Positions 8,175 to 17,175 of a DNA stretch of 64,000 nt are shown piece by piece (the first letter of the stretch is position 1; each line of letters opens with the position of its first letter). A model generated the notes under the pieces. That model saw only the letters and a list, made by a program, of their open reading frames with translations. It had not been told where the DNA came from and searched no databases. The stretch spans positions 3,114,459 to 3,178,458 of the forward strand of contig NZ_CP021378.1 in the NCBI RefSeq assembly GCF_002215495.1, in the 5' to 3' direction. The translations under genes and the position numbers were made by a program. The stretch is from Porphyrobacter sp. CACIAM 03H1. Its GTDB lineage: Bacteria > Pseudomonadota > Alphaproteobacteria > Sphingomonadales > Sphingomonadaceae.

Positions 8175-9224
8175 TCAATTCCAGCCGGCGCGGTCGAAGA
8201 TCCGCACCGCCTCGGCCTGCCCCTTGCCGATGTCGGCGACGCTCAGCGTGTCCGACTTGAAGCTGCCGAGCCGCTCCACGGCCGAATTGGCCTTGAGGCC
8301 GATGGCCGCGGGGTATTCGTTGTTGCCGTCGGCGAAGTAGCGCTGGGCGCTCTCGGAGGTCAGGTACTCGAGGAACTTGACGGCATTCTCACGGTTGGGC
8401 GCGGTCTTGATCAGCCCTGCGCCGCTGACGTTGACGTGCGTCCCGGTGCCCGCCTGGTCGGGGAAGATCACCCCGACCTTGTCGAAGATCGCCTTTGCCC
8501 CGGCATCGCCCCCAGCATAGCGCGCGAGGTAATAGGTGTTGACCACGGAGATGCGGCACTGCCCCGCCGCGACCGCCTCGATCATCGCGGTGTCGTTGCC
8601 CTGCGGCGGCTGCTTGAAGTTGGCCACGACGCCCTTTGTCCATTGCTCCGCCGCGTCCGCGCCCTTGTGGGCGATGATGCTGGAGAGCAGCGAGATGTTG
8701 TAGATGTTCGAGGACGACCTCATGCAGATCTGGCCCTTGAACTTCGGATCGGCGAGATCGGCGTAGTTGGCGAGGCCCTCGGGCGCGCCCTTGGCCTTGT
8801 CGTAGATGATGATCCGCGCGCGGGTGGAGAGGCCGAACCACAGGCCCTGCGGGTGGCGCAGGTTGGCGGGCAGGCGCTCCTTGAGCACCGCCGACTCGAC
8901 CGGCGCGAGGATGCCCGCCTCCTCGGCGCGCCACAGCCGGCCGGCATCCACGGTGATCAGCAGGTCCGCCGGGCTGAACTCGCCCTCGGCCCCGATCCGC
9001 TCGATCAGCGCGTCGGCATCGGCCTCGATGCGGTTGACCTTGATGCCGGTTTCGCGGGTGAAGTCCTCGTAGAGCGCCAGATCGGTGTCGTAGTGGCGCG
9101 AGGAGTAGATGTTGACTTCGCCGGTGATCGGCACCGCCTCGCCCGCGTCCCCACCCTCGCCGGCACAGGCGGCGAGCGTGCCGAAGCTGATACTGGCAAG
9201 GGCGGCGAGGAAGATCGGTTTCAT
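8175..9224 (-). CDS. fbpA: Fe(III) ABC transporter, periplasmic iron-binding lipoprotein (FbpA/FutA type)
   Basis: Captures ferric iron in the periplasm for the ABC permease. From ATG 9224 it starts MKPIFLAALASISFGTLAACAGEGG, a lipoprotein signal with LAAC lipobox (Cys19 of the precursor). VNIYSSRHYDTDLALYEDF is the family N-terminus of the mature protein, and VVNTYYLARYAG contains the tandem Tyr pair that ligates iron in this family. Length 349 residues fits. An earlier in-frame start at 9266 would put residues before the signal peptide and is rejected. It follows the ATPase gene on the same strand (65-bp gap); the permease is divergent. Confidence 0.92.
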   Translation of the reverse strand: MKPIFLAALASISFGTLAACAGEGGDAGEAVPITGEVNIYSSRHYDTDLALYEDFTRETGIKVNRIEADADALIERIGAEGEFSPADLLITVDAGRLWRAEEAGILAPVESAVLKERLPANLRHPQGLWFGLSTRARIIIYDKAKGAPEGLANYADLADPKFKGQICMRSSSNIYNISLLSSIIAHKGADAAEQWTKGVVANFKQPPQGNDTAMIEAVAAGQCRISVVNTYYLARYAGGDAGAKAIFDKVGVIFPDQAGTGTHVNVSGAGLIKTAPNRENAVKFLEYLTSESAQRYFADGNNEYPAAIGLKANSAVERLGSFKSDTLSVADIGKGQAEAVRIFDRAGWN

Positions 9225-9289
9225 GGGAGAGAGGCTTTCGGCTGATTTGTTGCGAATGACTTGCAATATTATTCAATGCCGCGCAAGGC

Positions 9290-10309
9290 CTAATGCCGCG
9301 CAAAGGCGCGCACGCTGCCGGGATCGGGGACCACGCTGTAGGTCTTCGCGGGATCGACCGGCAGCGCGGTCTCGACCGTCACGCCCGCGCCCTCGGCACC
9401 TTCGAGCAGCACCCGCGACCGCGCGCCGAGGGGGTGGACGTCGCGCACCCGGCAGCCGCGCACATCGGCAACCGGCACCAGCCGGTCGGCCTGCACCAGT
9501 AGATCGAGCGCGCCTTCATCGGGCACCTCGCCCGCGAGGCTTGCCAGCGGCCACAGGCCGAAGGGGGTGTCGAGCCCTTCGCCTGCGCGTCGCCCTGCGA
9601 TCACCTGCGCGCCCCCGAAGATCGCGCCGACGGCGGCGGTGGCGGGGGCATCGTGCAGTTCGGGCGGGGTGCCGAACTGGACGATGCGGCCTGCCTCCAT
9701 CACCGCGATCCGGTCCGCGATGTCGAGCGCCTCGGCCGGGTCGTGGGTGACCAGCACCACCGTCGTCCCCGCCTCGCGCAGCAGGATGCGGCACTCGCGG
9801 CGCAGGGCCCGGCGCAGCACGATGTCGACGCTGGCGAAAGGCTCGTCCATCAGCAGCACCTGCGGGCCCGGCGCCATCGCCCTTGCGAGCGCGGCGCGCT
9901 GCTGCTGGCCGCCCGACAGCTCGTGCGGATAGCGTGCGCCCATGCCGGCAAGGCCGACCCGCGCCAGCCACGCATCGGCCTCGCCCGCCCGTGCGCGGGG
10001 CAGGCCGAAGGCGACATTGGCGGCCAGCGTCATGTGCGGGAACAGCGCGCCGTCCTGAAACACCAGCCCCACGGGCCGCGCCTCGGGCGGCGGGCTGCGG
10101 CGCGCATCGGCCATCACCGCGCCATCCACCGCGACCTCGCCCTGCTGCACCCGCAGGAGGCCCGCAGCGAGCCCCAAAAGCGTTGACTTCCCGCAACCCG
10201 ACGCGCCAAGCAGGCAGGTGATCTCTCCCGTCGGAGCGGTGAAGGAGATGTCCTCCAACGCCCGCACCGCACCGTAGGCATGGGCAATATGGCGAAATTC
10301 GAGGCTCAA
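9290..10309 (-). CDS. fbpC: Fe(III) ABC transporter ATP-binding protein
   Basis: ATPase subunit: Walker A GASGCGKST (about residues 34-42), Q-loop GLVFQDGALFPH, signature LSGGQQQR, Walker B VLLMDEPFAS, H-loop VTHD, then a C-terminal TOBE-like regulatory region. 339 residues, normal. The best start is TTG 10309, directly followed by the family-like SLEFRHIAHAYG. Its start codon overlaps that of the divergent permease gene (CAATG), so both promoters would have to lie inside the opposite coding sequence; an upstream non-ATG start cannot be excluded. Confidence 0.92.
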   Translation of the reverse strand: MSLEFRHIAHAYGAVRALEDISFTAPTGEITCLLGASGCGKSTLLGLAAGLLRVQQGEVAVDGAVMADARRSPPPEARPVGLVFQDGALFPHMTLAANVAFGLPRARAGEADAWLARVGLAGMGARYPHELSGGQQQRAALARAMAPGPQVLLMDEPFASVDIVLRRALRRECRILLREAGTTVVLVTHDPAEALDIADRIAVMEAGRIVQFGTPPELHDAPATAAVGAIFGGAQVIAGRRAGEGLDTPFGLWPLASLAGEVPDEGALDLLVQADRLVPVADVRGCRVRDVHPLGARSRVLLEGAEGAGVTVETALPVDPAKTYSVVPDPGSVRAFARH

Positions 10310-12015
10310 TGGCGCTGTCCGCAGGAAACGAGGTGAGCCGCCTTAGGCAAATTGCGCCCGACTCCGCAAGCAGGGCTGCGGATGGGACCGGCTGGACGCT
10401 CGCCGCACTGGCAATCGCGGGGCTCGCGGGTCTGCCGATCGCGGCGGTGCTGTGGACGGCGCTGGCGGGCGGCGGCGGCGCCGGATCGGGCGAGACGGTC
10501 GGCGATCTCGCGGCGACAGTCCTTCCAACCTACATCGCCAACACCGCCCTGCTGATGCTGCTGGCGGGCGGGATCGCGGCGGTGACCGGGACGGGCTGCG
10601 CCTGGCTGATCGCCGCGACGCGCTTTCCGGGGCGCCGGGTGCTGGGCTGGGCGCTGGTCCTGCCGCTGGCGCTGCCCGCCTATCTCGCCGCCTATGTCTA
10701 TGCCGACATCCTCGATTACGCCGGGCCAGTGCAGAGCGCGCTGCGCGCCGCGACCGGCTGGGGGGTGGAAGACTATGCCTTCCCCGACATCCGCTCGCTG
10801 GGCGGGGGGGCGCTGGTGCTGGGGCTGGTGCTCTACCCCTATGTCTACCTGCTGGCGCGCACCGCCTTCGCCACCCAGAGCCTCACCCAGTTCCGCGCCG
10901 CGCGCAGCCTCGGCGCGGGCCCCTCGCGCGCCTTCTGGCGGGTCGCCCTGCCCGCCGCGCGACCCGCCATCGCGGGCGGCCTTGCGCTGGTGCTGATGGA
11001 GGTGCTCGCCGACTTCGGGGTGGCCGAGTATTTCGCCATTCCCACCTTCTCTACCGGCATCTTCAGGAGCTGGCTGGCGATGGGCGACAAGGCGGCTGCG
11101 CTGAAACTCGCGGCGGTGATGCTGCTTTTCGTGATCGCACTGGTCGCCTGGGAGGCCCGCACCCGGCGCGGGCGTAGCGACAGCCGCGACGGGCTCGCTG
11201 CGCGGGGCGTGGATGCGGAGCCGCTGGTCGTGCTGTCGCCGCTCGGCAAGGGGCTGGCGCTCGCCGCCTGCGCTCTGCCGGTGCTGCTCGGCTTCGTGGT
11301 GCCCGCCGCCTGGCTCGCCAGCCTCGCCATGAGCGAGACGGCGCGCGCCGCCGCCGGGGATCTCCCGACTTACCTCAGGGGGAGCCTGTGGCTGGGGCTC
11401 GCTACTGCGCTGCTGTGCCTTGCCTGCGCGCTCCTGCTCGCCTTCGCCCGCGCCCGCTCGGCATCGCGCGCAGCGGCGGGGGCGATCCGGCTGGCGACGC
11501 TCGGCTATGCTCTCCCCGGCGCGCTGCTCGCGGTCGGCCTGCTCGCGCCGCTGGGCGGGTTCGACGTGAGCATGGCCCGGTTCGCGCGGGACAGCCTGGG
11601 CTGGAGCGGAGGACTGCTGCTGACGGGCACAAGCGCCGTGCTGGTCTATGCCCTCTCGGTGCGGTTCCTGACGGTCGCCTACAATACCGTCAGCGGCGGC
11701 CTCGCCCGCATTCCCCCCAGCCTCGATGCCGCCGCAAGGAGCCTCGGCGCGGGCCCTTCGCGGGTGCTGGCGCGCATCTATGCCCCGCTCCTCGCCCCCA
11801 GCCTCGCGGGCGCTGCGGCGCTGGTGTTCATCGACACCCTGCGCGAGCTGCCCGCGACGCTGATCTTGCGCCCCTTCAATCTCGAGACCCTCGCCACCCG
11901 CACCTACCGCCTCGCCAGCGACGAGCGGCTGGTCGAGGCAGCGATCCCGGCTCTGATCCTGCTCGCGGCGGGCCTTCTGCCGGTTCTGGTGCTGAACCGG
12001 CTGGGGAAGCGGTAA
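10309..12015 (+). CDS. fbpB: Fe(III) ABC transporter permease, two fused permease domains
   Basis: Inner-membrane channel for ferric iron, 568 residues with about 12 membrane segments. Two permease domains are recognised by their EAA-type loops: AARSLGAGPSRAFWRVALP in the first half and AARSLGAGPSRVLARIYAP in the second. This duplicated arrangement is typical of FbpB. ATG 10309 has GAGG six bases upstream. It is transcribed away from fbpC/fbpA, an unusual split for this transporter, which is normally one operon. The last gene before the PGC. Confidence 0.92.
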   Translation: MALSAGNEVSRLRQIAPDSASRAADGTGWTLAALAIAGLAGLPIAAVLWTALAGGGGAGSGETVGDLAATVLPTYIANTALLMLLAGGIAAVTGTGCAWLIAATRFPGRRVLGWALVLPLALPAYLAAYVYADILDYAGPVQSALRAATGWGVEDYAFPDIRSLGGGALVLGLVLYPYVYLLARTAFATQSLTQFRAARSLGAGPSRAFWRVALPAARPAIAGGLALVLMEVLADFGVAEYFAIPTFSTGIFRSWLAMGDKAAALKLAAVMLLFVIALVAWEARTRRGRSDSRDGLAARGVDAEPLVVLSPLGKGLALAACALPVLLGFVVPAAWLASLAMSETARAAAGDLPTYLRGSLWLGLATALLCLACALLLAFARARSASRAAAGAIRLATLGYALPGALLAVGLLAPLGGFDVSMARFARDSLGWSGGLLLTGTSAVLVYALSVRFLTVAYNTVSGGLARIPPSLDAAARSLGAGPSRVLARIYAPLLAPSLAGAAALVFIDTLRELPATLILRPFNLETLATRTYRLASDERLVEAAIPALILLAAGLLPVLVLNRLGKR

Positions 12016-12034
12016 GACTCCTCCTCCTTTCGTG

Positions 12035-12087
12035 TCGAGCGAAGTCGAGACACCCTACCTTGCAACCGGCCTCTCGACTTCGCTCGA
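12035..12087. repeat. Inverted repeat of sphingomonad intergenic type
   Basis: TCGAGCGAAGTCGAGA (12035-12050) and TCTCGACTTCGCTCGA (12072-12087) are perfect 16-bp reverse complements 21 bp apart. Such GTCGAGCGAAGTCGAGAC palindromes are, to my knowledge, common between genes in this order. It may terminate fbpB transcription. Confidence 0.7.
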
Positions 12088-12132
12088 GGCGAACGGAGAC
12101 TGAGAAAACTGTCTAGCCAGCTTGTCACTGGA

Positions 12133-12162
12133 CTTGTCCAAACCTTCGCGAAGGTTCACAAG
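12133..12162 (+). promoter_or_regulatory. RNA hairpin overlapping the bchI ribosome-binding region
   Basis: The perfect palindrome AACCTTCGCGAAGGTT (12141-12156) is flanked by CTTGT and ACAAG, extending the stem. The Shine-Dalgarno AAGGTGA of bchI (12160-12166) starts in the 3' outer arm, so folding could limit ribosome access. Whether it acts is not known. Confidence 0.5.
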
Positions 12163-12171
12163 GTGAGCCGC

Positions 12172-13173
12172 ATGGCACGCTTTCCTTTCTCCGCAATCGT
12201 CGGTCAGGACGAGATGAAACAGGCGCTGCTGATCGCGGCGGTGGATCCGAGCATCGGCGGGGTGATGGTGTTCGGCGACCGCGGCACCGGCAAGAGCACC
12301 GCCGCCCGCGCCCTCGCCGGCCTGCTGCCGCCGATCATGGCGGCGGAGGGCTGCCCCTATGGCTGCTCGAAGGAAGACCAGGCGCGCTATTCCGATGTCT
12401 GCGGCACCGGCAGGATGGTCAAGCGTCCCGTCCCCTTCGTCGACATGCCGCTGGGGGCGACCGAGGACCGGGTGATCGGCAGCCTCGATCTCGAAAGGGC
12501 GCTGCGGTCGGGCGAGAAGGCGTTCGAGCCGGGGCTGTTGGCGAAGGCCCACCGCGGGTTCCTCTACATCGACGAGATCAACCTGCTCGAAGACCATCTG
12601 GTCGACCTGCTGCTCGACGTGGCGGCCTCGGGCGAGAACGTGGTCGAGCGCGAGGGGCTGTCGGTGCGCCACCCGGCCAAGTTCGTGCTGATCGGCAGCG
12701 GCAACCCGGAAGAGGGCGAACTGCGCCCGCAGCTGCTCGACCGCTTCGGCCTCTCGGTCGAGGTGCGCACCCCCAAGGACATCGAGACCCGCATCGCGAT
12801 CATGAAGCTGGTCGCCGAGAACGAGGCCGACCCGCAAGGCTTCGCCGCGCGCTGGGCGGAGGCGGACGAGGCCATCCTCAAGCGCGTCGCCAAGGGCAAG
12901 GCGCGGCTTCCCAAGCTCACCCCCGGCGAGGACGTGCTGCGCGATGCTGCGAACCTGTGCCTTGCGGTGGGCGCGGACGGCTTGCGCGGCGAGCTTACCC
13001 TGATGCGCGCCGCCCGTGCGCTGGCAGCGTTGGAAGGCGCGAAGAGCGTCACCCGCAAGCACCTCGTCGCCATCGCGCCCTCTGCGCTCAGGCACCGGCT
13101 GCGCCGCGACGTGCTCGACGAGACCGGCTCCACCGTGCGCATCACCCGGGCGATTGCCGAGCTGTTCGGATGA
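12172..13173 (+). CDS. bchI: Magnesium chelatase ATPase subunit I
   Basis: AAA+ subunit that, with BchD, drives Mg insertion into protoporphyrin IX by BchH, the first step towards bacteriochlorophyll. 333 residues. Walker A GDRGTGKST at 35-43, Walker B FLYIDEINLL near 130-139, sensor/arginine region IGSGNPEEGELRPQLLDRFG after it, and the family insert CPYGCSKEDQARYSDVCGTG. ATG 12172 is chosen over GTG 12163 because AAGGTGA lies five bases before it. Overlaps bchD by ATGA, so the two subunits are coupled. First gene of bchI-bchD-bchO. Confidence 0.97.
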   Translation: MARFPFSAIVGQDEMKQALLIAAVDPSIGGVMVFGDRGTGKSTAARALAGLLPPIMAAEGCPYGCSKEDQARYSDVCGTGRMVKRPVPFVDMPLGATEDRVIGSLDLERALRSGEKAFEPGLLAKAHRGFLYIDEINLLEDHLVDLLLDVAASGENVVEREGLSVRHPAKFVLIGSGNPEEGELRPQLLDRFGLSVEVRTPKDIETRIAIMKLVAENEADPQGFAARWAEADEAILKRVAKGKARLPKLTPGEDVLRDAANLCLAVGADGLRGELTLMRAARALAALEGAKSVTRKHLVAIAPSALRHRLRRDVLDETGSTVRITRAIAELFG

Positions 13174-14855
13174 TCGCGGAACCCGCCGATCCGCTCGACG
13201 ATGCGGTGCTGGCGGCGCGGCTCTTCGCTCTGGCCCCCGCGACCTTCAAGGGCCTTGTCCTGCGCGGCCCCGGCCCGGCACGCGAGGCGCTGGTCGCCGC
13301 CCTCGCCGAGGCCGTGCCCCTGCGCCGCCTGCCCGGCCATGTCGACGACGAGCGGCTGCTGGGGGGGATCGATCTTGCCGCCAGCCTCGCGGCCGGAAAG
13401 CCGGTCCGCCAGACCGGCCTGATCGAGGAAGCGCGCGGCAGGGCGCTTATCGCCGGAATGGCCGAGCGGATGGACACAGGCGTTGCCGGCCGGCTCGCCC
13501 AGGCGCTCGACGAAGGCGGGACGGCGCTGGTCCTGCTCGACGATGCCGCCGAGCCCGACGAGGCGCCCCCGGCGAGCCTCACCGAACGGCTCGCCTTCCC
13601 CTGCGACCTTGCCGCCTCGCGCCGCTGGCAGGGGGTGACGCTGGAGCCTGCCCGGGGGAGCCTCGCGGCGGTAAGGCCGCTCGATGAGGCCGACCTCAGG
13701 GCGCTGGCGGCGACCGCCGAGGCGCTGGGGGTCGACAGCCTGCGCGCCCTTGTGTTCGTTGCCGAGACGGCGCGGGGGCTGGCAGCGCTGGCGGGGCGCT
13801 CGGTTACGAACACATCCGATCATGCGGGGGCGGTGCGGCTTGTTCTTGCCCCGCGCGCCACCCGCCTCCCCCCGCAGGAGGCCCCCGAGGCCCCGCCCGA
13901 GGAGCCCCCGCCCCCTGATGGATCGCCCGATACGGAATCCGACAACGACCGCCAGCAGCCCGAGCCCGACCTCTCCGAAATCCTCGTCGAGGCCGCCCGC
14001 GCGGCGATCCCTGCCGGGCTGCTCGAGCAACTCGCGCAAGGCAAAGCCCCGCGCCGCGCCTCATCGAGCGGGACCGGGCAGAAGCGCAAGGCGGCGACGC
14101 GCGGCAAGCCGCTCGGCGCGCGGGCCGGGATGCCGCGCGGGGGCGCGAAGCTGGCGCTGATCGACAGCTTGCGCGCCGCCGTCCCGTGGCAGGCCGTCAG
14201 GCGGCGCGAGACCGGCGCGGACACCGCCGGCCCGATCATCATGCGCAAGGAAGACCTGCGCATCCGCCGCTTCGAGGAGCGCGCGGCCCGCGTGACGATC
14301 TTCGCGGTCGACGCCAGCGGCTCGGCGGCGGCGGCGCGGCTGGCCGAGGCCAAGGGCGCGGTCGAGCTGATGCTGGCGCAGGCCTATGTAACCCGCTCGG
14401 AGGTCGCACTCGTGGCCTTCCGGGGCACGAGTGCCGAGCTGCTCCTGCCCCCCACACGCTCGCTCACCCGCGCCCGGCGCACGCTGGCGGAACTGCCAGG
14501 CGGGGGCGGAACGCCGCTCGCGCTGGGCCTGAACGCCGCGCGCGAGGTGGCCGAAGCGGTGATCGCCCGCGGGCGCAGCGCCGCCCTGGTGATCCTGACC
14601 GACGGCCGCGCCAACATCGCCGCCGACGGCTCGCCCGGTCGCGTGCAGGCTGCCGCCGATGCCGAGACCGCCGCCAAGGCCATCGCGGCGCGCGGGATCG
14701 ACGCGCTGGTGGTCGACATCTCCGCCCGCCCCGGCCCGGAAGGCGCGACCCTCGCCAGGGCGCTCGGCGGCCGCTTCCTCGCCCTGCCCCGCGCCGATGC
14801 GCGGATGCTGCAGGCGGCGATCAACGCCGTCCAGCCGGTCGGCAAGGCGGCATGA
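13170..14855 (+). CDS. bchD: Magnesium chelatase subunit D
   Basis: Partner of BchI in the AAA+ motor of Mg chelatase, 561 residues. The N-terminal AAA-like half is degenerate and lacks a good Walker A, as is usual for BchD. The middle is a Pro/Glu/Asp-rich linker (about 235-270). The C-terminal von Willebrand factor A domain holds the metal-site motif DASGS (about residue 380) and ILTDGRANI. The ATG overlaps the bchI stop codon and its own stop overlaps bchO, both as ATGA. Confidence 0.96.
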   Translation: MIAEPADPLDDAVLAARLFALAPATFKGLVLRGPGPAREALVAALAEAVPLRRLPGHVDDERLLGGIDLAASLAAGKPVRQTGLIEEARGRALIAGMAERMDTGVAGRLAQALDEGGTALVLLDDAAEPDEAPPASLTERLAFPCDLAASRRWQGVTLEPARGSLAAVRPLDEADLRALAATAEALGVDSLRALVFVAETARGLAALAGRSVTNTSDHAGAVRLVLAPRATRLPPQEAPEAPPEEPPPPDGSPDTESDNDRQQPEPDLSEILVEAARAAIPAGLLEQLAQGKAPRRASSSGTGQKRKAATRGKPLGARAGMPRGGAKLALIDSLRAAVPWQAVRRRETGADTAGPIIMRKEDLRIRRFEERAARVTIFAVDASGSAAAARLAEAKGAVELMLAQAYVTRSEVALVAFRGTSAELLLPPTRSLTRARRTLAELPGGGGTPLALGLNAAREVAEAVIARGRSAALVILTDGRANIAADGSPGRVQAAADAETAAKAIAARGIDALVVDISARPGPEGATLARALGGRFLALPRADARMLQAAINAVQPVGKAA

Positions 14856-15724
14856 GCGCGCTCGACTGGAATGCCGAGGGCCTGATCTGGCCGCACCGCG
14901 AGGCGAGTTCCTTCGTCGAGGTGGGGCGCACCCGCTGGCACGTGCAGCGCATGGGATCCGGCCCGCCGCTGCTGTTGCTCCACGGCACGGGCGCATCGGT
15001 GCATTCGTGGCGCGGGCTGATGCCGCTGCTGGCGTCGGATTACACCGTGATCGCCCCCGATCTGCCCCGCCACGCCTTCACCACCGGCCACGATGCCTAT
15101 GCCATGAGCCTGCCCGCGATGGCGCGCGAGGTCGCGGGGCTGCTGAAGGCGCTGGAGATCGCGCCCGAGGCCATCGTCGGCCATTCGGCGGGGACGGCGA
15201 TCGCGCTCCAGCTCGGGCTCGATCACGGCTATGGCGGGCCGATCGTCGGCCTCAGCGCGGCGCTGCGGCCCTTCCCCGGACCCTTCGCCCAGATCTTCCC
15301 CGCCGTCGCCAAGGCGCTGTTCATCAACCCGCTGGTGCCGCGCATCTTTGCCGGCACGGTCGATCTGACCGGCGGCGCGGGGCGGTTCCTGTGGCGCTCG
15401 ACCCATTCGCGGATCGATCCGGCGGGGCTGGCCTGTTACCGCACCCTGCTCAAGCACCCCGGCCATGCTGGCGGGGCGCTGGCGATGATGGCGAACTGGG
15501 ACCTGCCCGCCCTGCGCGAACGGATGGGAGACGTCCGCAATCCCGTGCTGCTGGTGCACGGCGCCAACGACCCTGCGATCCCGCCCGACTGGGCGCGCGA
15601 TGCCGCCGGCTGGCTGCCCGATGCCCGGCTGGAACTTCTCCCCGGCCTCGGCCATTTGGCTCACGAGGAAGCCCCCGGCGAGGCCGCAGCCCGGATCGCC
15701 GCCTTCCTCGCGGAGCAAGGTTAG
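14852..15724 (+). CDS. bchO: Alpha/beta hydrolase BchO
   Basis: 290-residue alpha/beta hydrolase regularly found with bchID; its role in bacteriochlorophyll synthesis (often described as a putative Mg-chelatase accessory) is not settled. Oxyanion motif LLLLHGTGASVHSW, nucleophile elbow GHSAG (Ser about 111), acid in HGANDPAIPP and His in GLGHLAHEEAP complete a plausible triad. Translationally coupled to bchD. Confidence 0.94.
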   Translation: MSALDWNAEGLIWPHREASSFVEVGRTRWHVQRMGSGPPLLLLHGTGASVHSWRGLMPLLASDYTVIAPDLPRHAFTTGHDAYAMSLPAMAREVAGLLKALEIAPEAIVGHSAGTAIALQLGLDHGYGGPIVGLSAALRPFPGPFAQIFPAVAKALFINPLVPRIFAGTVDLTGGAGRFLWRSTHSRIDPAGLACYRTLLKHPGHAGGALAMMANWDLPALRERMGDVRNPVLLVHGANDPAIPPDWARDAAGWLPDARLELLPGLGHLAHEEAPGEAAARIAAFLAEQG

Positions 15725-15740
15725 GAACGGGAACGGCGCG

Positions 15741-15902
15741 ATGGGCAATTTCGGCTGGATCGAGATCGTGCTGTTCTACGGCCTCGCGATCGGCTTCGGC
15801 GCGTGGCAGTGGATCGCGATGGACCGCAAGCTCAAGCGCACCCGCGCCGAAAAGGCCGCGCGCGAGGCGACCGAGCAGGACACAGCCCCGCCTCCTGCCT
15901 GA
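15741..15902 (+). CDS. Small single-span membrane protein of the PGC (53 residues)
   Basis: Begins MGNFGWIEIVLFYGLAIGFG: one membrane segment (about residues 6-27) then a basic, Glu-rich cytoplasmic tail with KLKRTRAEKAAREATEQ. It follows bchO by 16 bp on the same strand and probably shares its transcript. I believe similar short proteins sit after bchO in related phototrophs, but no function is known to me. A longer frame from 15600 overlaps bchO and is rejected. Confidence 0.7.
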   Translation: MGNFGWIEIVLFYGLAIGFGAWQWIAMDRKLKRTRAEKAAREATEQDTAPPPA

Positions 15903-15908
15903 TGCCCG

Positions 15909-15925
15909 GCCACGGCTTTCGTGGC
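15909..15925. terminator. Hairpin between convergent genes
   Basis: GCCACG-GCTTT-CGTGGC, a perfect 6-bp stem between the stop codons of the 53-residue gene and the minus-strand dioxygenase gene. No clear U tract, so termination is plausible rather than certain. Confidence 0.45.
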
Positions 15926-15932
15926 GGCGCGA

Positions 15933-17048
15933 TCACTCGGCCGGGATCTGCTCCAGCTGCTCGGCTGCCTTGGGCAGCACCGTGAGGGGCGGGAAATTCA
16001 GCAGATCGCCGAAGGTCAGGGGCTGCGCGATCAGCGAGGGATGCGGCGAATAGCCGTCGAACAGGTATTCGGGATCGATGATGTCGCGCGAAATGCTCAT
16101 GCCGTAGAGACGCCGCGGGTTCGGCGAGCGGTTGTCGGGTCCGGCATGGATCGTGTCGCTGCGGAACACGATCACCGTGCCCTTGCGCGGCGCGGTCCGC
16201 ACGATGTGGAAATTGTCCCTGATGGCCGCGCGGTGGCGATAGAGATCGCGCAAGGTGCGTGGTCCGAAGGTATTGAGGCTCAGATGCGTGTTCCGGTTCG
16301 TCAGGAAACGCAGGATATTGGGCTGGTATTCGTCCCACTTGGTCGAGAACACCCGGTCGCGGAATTCGCCCGGCGCCAGGGACGCGCCCCGGCCCTTGCG
16401 CATGTCCCACAACTTCCGGAAATTGTGGCGGAAGACGTGGATGTTCGACCAGACCATGAACAGGTCCATCAGCTCGAGGCCCAAGCCGCCATGCCGTTTC
16501 TCGACGCCGGCATACTTGTGGGTGCCCGGCACGAACACGGTCCCGCCCTGGTCCTCGGAGACATCCTCGAAGGCCGCGAAGAAGCTGAGCACGTTGGGCG
16601 GATCGCGGTGGAAATACTGGTGCGACGAGCCCAGATAGCTGGTCAGGGTGACCGCTTCGAGCAGCCGGTGGGACGGGCGGCAATATTCCGAGATCACGCC
16701 TTCGAGCCGCTGGCACAGGGTGCCGGCGAAGCTGTTGAGAAACGGCGTGGAGGGAAGCGAGCAGAAATCCCGGCGCTTGTAGCGGTTGTCGGTTTCGCTG
16801 GCGAAGGTGCACAGGTTGCGCTCGGGATCGTCGGCGGCCTGGCGGACCATGTCGAGCGCGGCATCGGCTTCCTCGTGCGACAGCAGATCGGTGAAGATGA
16901 CGAAGCCGTATGTGTCGATCTTGTCGACAGCTTCCCGGGCGCAGTGATCCGTCAGCTTGCCGCCTGCGTTGAGCACGGCAGGCACTTCGAAAAGCGACGT
17001 GTCGTTGGAGATGTTCAATCCGTTCATGCCCGTCTGCCCCGTAAACAT
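15933..17048 (-). CDS. Phytanoyl-CoA dioxygenase (PhyH)-like Fe(II)/2-oxoglutarate oxygenase
   Basis: About 371 residues. The iron-binding His-x-Asp is visible as YFHRDPPN (about residues 147-149), the distal His in TIHAGPDNRSPNPRR with the Arg that would bind the 2-oxoglutarate carboxylate, and VFVPGTHKY between them, as in the PhyH family. Members hydroxylate lipids or small natural products. Two starts are possible: ATG 17048 (GGGA upstream) and ATG 17027 (MNGLNIS). It lies convergent to the bchIDO unit in a place where this order of genes normally passes from bchO to crtC, so it looks inserted. A carotenoid, fatty-acid or bacteriochlorophyll-tail substrate is conceivable but unsupported. 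Confidence 0.82.
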   Translation of the reverse strand: MFTGQTGMNGLNISNDTSLFEVPAVLNAGGKLTDHCAREAVDKIDTYGFVIFTDLLSHEEADAALDMVRQAADDPERNLCTFASETDNRYKRRDFCSLPSTPFLNSFAGTLCQRLEGVISEYCRPSHRLLEAVTLTSYLGSSHQYFHRDPPNVLSFFAAFEDVSEDQGGTVFVPGTHKYAGVEKRHGGLGLELMDLFMVWSNIHVFRHNFRKLWDMRKGRGASLAPGEFRDRVFSTKWDEYQPNILRFLTNRNTHLSLNTFGPRTLRDLYRHRAAIRDNFHIVRTAPRKGTVIVFRSDTIHAGPDNRSPNPRRLYGMSISRDIIDPEYLFDGYSPHPSLIAQPLTFGDLLNFPPLTVLPKAAEQLEQIPAE

Positions 17049-17175
17049 CCGGCATTTCCCGCAAGTGGTCTGCCGATTGTCGTCAGGTCCTCGGGTGGCA
17101 GAGCATGAGGGGACGAAGCCGCGCAGCATAATTGGCGCGGAAACTTCACCATCGGGTTAACTACAAGACTTGGGG

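Noticed and set aside
12110..12127. TGTCTAGCCAGCTTGTCA as a bchI PpsR operator
   Set aside because: Last triplet is TCA rather than ACA and no -10 lies at the expected place; kept only as a remark.
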